Of a DNA stretch of 64,000 nt, positions 60,282 through 64,000 are shown piece by piece (positions within the stretch are counted from its first letter, which is position 1; each line of letters starts with the position of its first letter). The notes under the pieces are model-generated. The model was not told the DNA's origin, did not search any database, and saw nothing but the letters and a program-made list of their open reading frames with translations. The DNA is from Butyrivibrio sp. FCS014 (GTDB lineage Bacteria; Bacillota; Clostridia; Lachnospirales; Lachnospiraceae). The position numbers and the translations under genes are program-made. Where the stretch lies: positions 62,001-126,000 of the forward strand of contig NZ_JAHA01000004.1 in the NCBI RefSeq assembly GCF_000526935.1. Reading direction: 5' to 3'.

Positions 60282-62996
60282 TTATTTTGATAATCTGCGT
60301 TGTTTTCTAAGTGATCTCCTATATGAAACCAGAGCAGCAAAGCAGATAACCGCAAGAACAAGTGCTATAAATGTAATTATCGCAAACCTTATGATCAGTT
60401 TATTTATATTAATCGCCTCATATGCAATCGCATATTCTGAGAATTTGTCTGTCTTAAATGTAATGGTTGTAGGGTCATCTGTTCCAATATCATCCAGTAT
60501 ATCTACAGATCCATTATGATATCTGAGCACACAGAACTTTCTTCCTGCCTTCTGATACTCTTCAGGAATCGGAATCATAACCTCCAGCTCCGCTGCAGTA
60601 TTATTGATGATCGATGATGTTCCGTCGCTTGTCTTCATGATAAGGAAGTCGAAATAGGTGATTGCCTTATATCCAACCTTCTTCTGCATGGCCGACTTAA
60701 TGGAAGTATCAACATACTCGGAATTCTCGCTGATATCCACATTAAAGGATATTGGCGTACCGGTAAGCACAGCAAACTTCTCGTCATCAGAGAGCGTCTC
60801 AGCAACTACACGCTCAAAATTAAGCAGTGTCGGCTTGCTGTAATACAGCTCTTCCGATGTTTCCTGAGGATTTTCCGCATAAGAGTTATTGATTGTTATC
60901 TGCAATGTTCCGTCTTCAAATGCCTCTCTGAGCATAGGATATACAGCGTCATCCCTGATAAGTCTCTTAACGGTTTCCTCGTCAAGATTATGCTTGGCCA
61001 TTACGCCTGTTGTAACGATGGTGCCGTCTGTTGTCGGGCTTTCATCTGCCGGCGTATAAACATCCTCGTCATATTCCTCGCCCTCAAGACTATCCTGCTT
61101 CGGAACCTCGGCATCAATGATCTGCTGCTCGGGAACAGCACCTTCTGCAGCAGTTTTTTCATTATATTCTGTCTTCTGGACAGGCTCTGCCTTCTTGGTT
61201 GTTGCCGATTTAGCAGTCTGAGAGTTTTTAGAGGAAGGCTGCGGTGCGGGTGCAGGTTTTTTCTCAAAGCTTACTGTAATGGTATGCCCGCCGCGAATAT
61301 TGTTGAAAGTATAGCTAGATACAGCACCTATATTCTTTCCGTCAATAATAACAGCAGATATGTTATAATCAGCCTGCGGAACCATGTTGTAAGTCAGACT
61401 TGCCCCCTCAGGAACCAAATAATCGCCGCTTGGTATGATGGATCCTCCCGCATTGGTAATGCCGGAAACCAGCTTATATGTCGTGGCATTCTTCTTCTTA
61501 AAGTTTGCAACAACATTTATGTCGCTCTTAATCTCATTGATAGTATACTTGGCATCCCTCGATACAACCTGACTGTTTATGGTCCATCCTGTAAACTCAT
61601 ATCCATCATATGCCTGTGCTCTGAGTTCAACCTTAGTTCCCTTGTTATAGGTGCCTGCACCTTCGTATTTTCCTGTATCCTGAGGATAAACCGATACATT
61701 AACATTGCATTTATCCCTGCTGAATACAGCCTGGATGTTCCTGTCACTTGTAATATTATTCAGCTCCAATGAAGAAGCTTTGCTGATGGTCTTGCCATTC
61801 TCTACAAAACCTTCAAAGGAATAGTTTGCCTTTGCTTTGGCGGTAAGCGTTATCTTTCCGCCATAAGGTACGCTGGCACTGTCTGTAATGGTTCCACCGT
61901 CCCCGATGTTTACTGATGTTCTTACATAACAAGTGTTTCTTGAAAAAACAGCCTCAATATTTCTGTCTTCTTTAATATTTGAAATGGTAACCTGCCTTGC
62001 ATTTGAAATAAGAGCCTTTCCTTCATACCACCCTTCAAAATTAAAGTTATTATTGGGAGATGCGGAAATAGTACAGCTTCCGCCGTCTTTTACAGCTCCT
62101 CCGCCGGCAACAGCTCCGCCCTCAGAGGGGTTTGCGCCAACATATACATAATGATCTACTGCACTTATAGTTACGATGGCACTGTCCGTTACTGATGAAT
62201 CCTGAACAGATGTAGCTATGACCGCAAAAGAACCGGATGTTTCATCACTACTTATCTGAAGAAGTCCATCACCATTTATAGTAGTACCGGTACTCTGCTG
62301 TCCGGCTATTGACCATACAACGGCTTCATTATATCCATTACCACCCGAAACAGCAGCCTGAAATTTATAGCTCTTTCCTGTCGGAAGCGAAACTGAACCG
62401 GGAGTGATATCGACGCTTGAAACATATGGCTCATTTGCTTTAATGGTCATTGTTACAAGAACTTCCGCTCTGTGATGTCGCCTGTAATCGTTAAGTGAAA
62501 AGAACTGATACTTTGCAGTGTACTTACCTGCAGGAAGATTCGTATTGGGCTTAATTGAAAATGTCGTTGTTGCTCCGGGCTCAAGATCCCTCTCCCCTTT
62601 TACGAGAGCAACGTCAAAAGCCGTACTCTCATCAAATTCTTCCCAAGTAAGCGGTATAGTTGTAAGACCGATGTTAACTATACCTATTTGTTTATCGCTT
62701 ATGCTGGTTCCCTGATACACACTGCCAAAATCCACATTTGGTGTATAGCAGGTCAAATCATAATTATCAAACGGATCTGACTGTTCTTCCTGCTGACGCT
62801 CAGGCTCAGGTTCAGTAACCTCCTGTTCTGTAACAGGTTCCGGAACAGTTTCCTCAATAGTATTCTCCGGATAATCGCCGCCCTCTTCAGCATATACTCT
62901 GATGATCTGAACCGCTGTAATACTGGACACGACTACGCAAGCTATCAATAGCACCGCGCATATTCTGATAAACACATTCTGCAAAGATTCTTTCAT
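60282..62996 (-). CDS. Large surface protein with InlB-type repeats
   Basis: A 904-residue exported protein. A signal or anchor helix (about 10-32) is followed by a Pro/Glu-rich stalk (35-80), two immunoglobulin-like domains (about 80-185 and 190-280, the second Big-like), four divergent InlB B-repeats of about 68 residues each (about 280-545; repeated NFEGWYEG, SFEGFVENG, EFTGWTINS and RNIEAVFSR), a Thr/Ala/Glu-rich linker, a 200-residue C-terminal domain, and a membrane helix with a basic tail (YRRSLRKQRR). No LPXTG motif. It is likely an adhesin or cell-surface scaffold. Confidence 0.85.
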   Translation of the reverse strand: MKESLQNVFIRICAVLLIACVVVSSITAVQIIRVYAEEGGDYPENTIEETVPEPVTEQEVTEPEPERQQEEQSDPFDNYDLTCYTPNVDFGSVYQGTSISDKQIGIVNIGLTTIPLTWEEFDESTAFDVALVKGERDLEPGATTTFSIKPNTNLPAGKYTAKYQFFSLNDYRRHHRAEVLVTMTIKANEPYVSSVDITPGSVSLPTGKSYKFQAAVSGGNGYNEAVVWSIAGQQSTGTTINGDGLLQISSDETSGSFAVIATSVQDSSVTDSAIVTISAVDHYVYVGANPSEGGAVAGGGAVKDGGSCTISASPNNNFNFEGWYEGKALISNARQVTISNIKEDRNIEAVFSRNTCYVRTSVNIGDGGTITDSASVPYGGKITLTAKAKANYSFEGFVENGKTISKASSLELNNITSDRNIQAVFSRDKCNVNVSVYPQDTGKYEGAGTYNKGTKVELRAQAYDGYEFTGWTINSQVVSRDAKYTINEIKSDINVVANFKKKNATTYKLVSGITNAGGSIIPSGDYLVPEGASLTYNMVPQADYNISAVIIDGKNIGAVSSYTFNNIRGGHTITVSFEKKPAPAPQPSSKNSQTAKSATTKKAEPVQKTEYNEKTAAEGAVPEQQIIDAEVPKQDSLEGEEYDEDVYTPADESPTTDGTIVTTGVMAKHNLDEETVKRLIRDDAVYPMLREAFEDGTLQITINNSYAENPQETSEELYYSKPTLLNFERVVAETLSDDEKFAVLTGTPISFNVDISENSEYVDTSIKSAMQKKVGYKAITYFDFLIMKTSDGTSSIINNTAAELEVMIPIPEEYQKAGRKFCVLRYHNGSVDILDDIGTDDPTTITFKTDKFSEYAIAYEAININKLIIRFAIITFIALVLAVICFAALVSYRRSLRKQRRLSK

Positions 62997-63044
62997 TCCT
63001 CATTTCCCTCTCTAAAAAATACTTTTTGACATTCAATCAGTCCT

Positions 63045-63082
63045 ATAAAACAATAAGCAAAAGGCCAGGCCTCTTGCTTATT
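63045..63082 (-). terminator. Terminator after the STAS gene
   Basis: AATAAGCAA (63052-63060) pairs with TTGCTTATT (63074-63082) around a GGCC-containing loop. On the minus strand it is followed by TGTTTTAT. It separates the STAS gene from the surface-protein gene. Confidence 0.65.
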
Positions 63083-63090
63083 GGGTTGTT

Positions 63091-63387
63091 TTACTCGATT
63101 GTAAGGATGTCGACGAATCCGGTTACTTCAAAGATCTCATTGATCTCTTCGCCTACATTCTTGATGACCATGCTACCCTGCTTGTTCATCACCTTCTGAG
63201 CTGAGAGAAGAACTCTCAATCCGGCAGATGAGATGTATTCCAGCTTGGAGAAATCAAATTCAAGCTTCTCTATTCCCTCGAGAGCTGTCTTAAGCTCGTC
63301 GTCCAACTGTGGAGCAGTTGTAGTATCAAGTCTTCCCTCCAACGCTACTGTAAGGTCTTTTCCGTTTGCAATTTTGTTGATAGTCAT
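63091..63387 (-). CDS. STAS-domain anti-sigma factor antagonist-like protein
   Basis: A 98-residue single STAS domain like SpoIIAA/RsbV. The regulated phosphorylation site is in YISSAGLRVL (Ser53/Ser54). Such proteins free their partner when unphosphorylated. GGAG precedes the ATG. It is 26 bp downstream of the degenerate ATPase-like gene at 63414, a likely binding partner. Confidence 0.92.
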   Translation of the reverse strand: MTINKIANGKDLTVALEGRLDTTTAPQLDDELKTALEGIEKLEFDFSKLEYISSAGLRVLLSAQKVMNKQGSMVIKNVGEEINEIFEVTGFVDILTIE

Positions 63388-63413
63388 AAAAGTGTCTCCT
63401 CTCTAAATAAGAT

Positions 63414-64000
63414 TCATGAATTAAGGTCATAAACTATTGTTATATCTATTCGATCGCCCTTAACACCCACAAGGACGTCTTTCGCAAGACTAGCTACGAT
63501 GGACTTCTCCAACTCATCCCAGGCTTCTTTTGCGCTGTCATTACCATCCAGGGCATCCGTCAGCGCGTCCTTATACTCGTATAACGACCACATAATACCG
63601 GAATCAGCCATTCCTTCTACGCTTCCGTACATACCCATGGTACCATAATTTACGTACCCGCCGCCATATTTTTGCTGTAAACTCATAACTTCTGAATAGT
63701 TAAGAAGGCTATTCTCGATAATATCGCTTACCTTGCCCATAAAGCCATGTACAGATGTGTTTTCCTTGTCTGTTGCGATTTTCAGAAGACTGTCCTTTTT
63801 GGAGGCATCCATCTCTGTCTTGCCTGTTAACCTTAAAGCACATTCTTCTTTATACTTCTCGAACCAGACTTCAGCATGATAGTCCATAGTCATAGACTTT
63901 AGCATTCCCAGGGTTTCCTCAAAAAGAAGCTTCATATGAAGCGTATCCTTCGGGGAAAGCTGCAGGCTTTCTATAAGGTCATCGCCCTTTTCCAGAGTTT
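63414..64000 (-). CDS. Degenerate GHKL-ATPase-like protein, cut by window edge
   Basis: The frame is open to the window edge, so the N-terminus is missing; at least 195 residues are seen. LHMKLLFEETLGMLKSM resembles the N-box helix of RsbW/SpoIIAB ATPases but has Gly where the essential Asn should be, and a strand pair follows (EVWFEKYKEECALRL). The C-terminal part is helical and specific to this family, ending KDVLVGVKGDRIDITIVYDLNS (with the STAS gene directly after). It is probably a non-catalytic partner of the STAS protein. Confidence 0.65.
   Translation of the reverse strand, partial: TLEKGDDLIESLQLSPKDTLHMKLLFEETLGMLKSMTMDYHAEVWFEKYKEECALRLTGKTEMDASKKDSLLKIATDKENTSVHGFMGKVSDIIENSLLNYSEVMSLQQKYGGGYVNYGTMGMYGSVEGMADSGIMWSLYEYKDALTDALDGNDSAKEAWDELEKSIVASLAKDVLVGVKGDRIDITIVYDLNS

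Noticed and set aside
60990..61772. 260-codon plus-strand ORF
   Set aside because: Antisense to the InlB-type repeats of the surface protein; low-complexity hydrophobic translation.

Overview
The window looks like chromosome from an anaerobic, plant-fibre-degrading member of the Lachnospiraceae, most like Butyrivibrio or Pseudobutyrivibrio. This is inferred from AT-leaning Gram-positive-style genes with strong AGGAGG ribosome sites, a GH3 beta-glucosidase with exchanged domains (known from Butyrivibrio and Ruminococcus), a superoxide reductase, a CIRCE element, and no aerobic respiration genes. No rRNA, tRNA, CRISPR array or intact insertion sequence was found.

Layout. 1-2.9 kb: accessory genes (unknown protein, HicAB toxin-antitoxin with promoter and operator, a GNAT-Nudix fusion, FluC/CrcB), then an MFS transporter. 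4.2-11.5 kb: two modules, each a TetR gene facing away from its target (a radical SAM enzyme; a GH53-like glycosidase plus two SDR proteins). A 49-50 bp intergenic repeat lies beside each module, and a third copy lies at 23.5 kb. 11.5-23.5 kb: an L-rhamnose locus comprising an AraC regulator, GPH-family importer, GH78 alpha-rhamnosidase, permuted GH3, rhaB, rhaA, rhaD and mgsA. It should import and cleave rhamnosides, convert rhamnose to DHAP plus lactaldehyde, and drain DHAP through methylglyoxal. 23.6-27.8 kb: a substrate-binding/GGDEF/EAL protein, then a tyrosine recombinase followed by iteron-like repeats and a small membrane protein. 27.9-34.5 kb: UvrD-like helicase, superoxide reductase, Ogt, a phosphatase, a FRG-domain protein and a DMT exporter. 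34.7-41.4 kb: a MacAB-like efflux system (adaptor, ATPase, FtsX-type permease) with its own response regulator and histidine kinase. 41.4-50.4 kb: Lon under a perfect CIRCE, a TetR, PspC and Sel1-like small proteins, a second radical SAM enzyme, a mutarotase, and an S51-like/GGDEF/EAL fusion. 50.5-64 kb: DUF2156 and GNAT pair, flavin reductase, chemoreceptor, RsmH, an exported M3 peptidase in a run with a RsbW-like ATPase, a large InlB-repeat surface protein, and a STAS protein next to a degenerate ATPase-like protein that runs off the window.

Signalling is the recurring theme: two c-di-GMP proteins with degenerate GGDEF but apparently complete EAL domains, a chemoreceptor, and partner-switching components (RsbW-like, STAS). 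The least ordinary items are the S51-like domain with a lost catalytic serine fused to GGDEF-EAL, the three-copy repeat beside the regulator modules, the zinc-finger SDR protein, and the repeat array behind the tyrosine recombinase.
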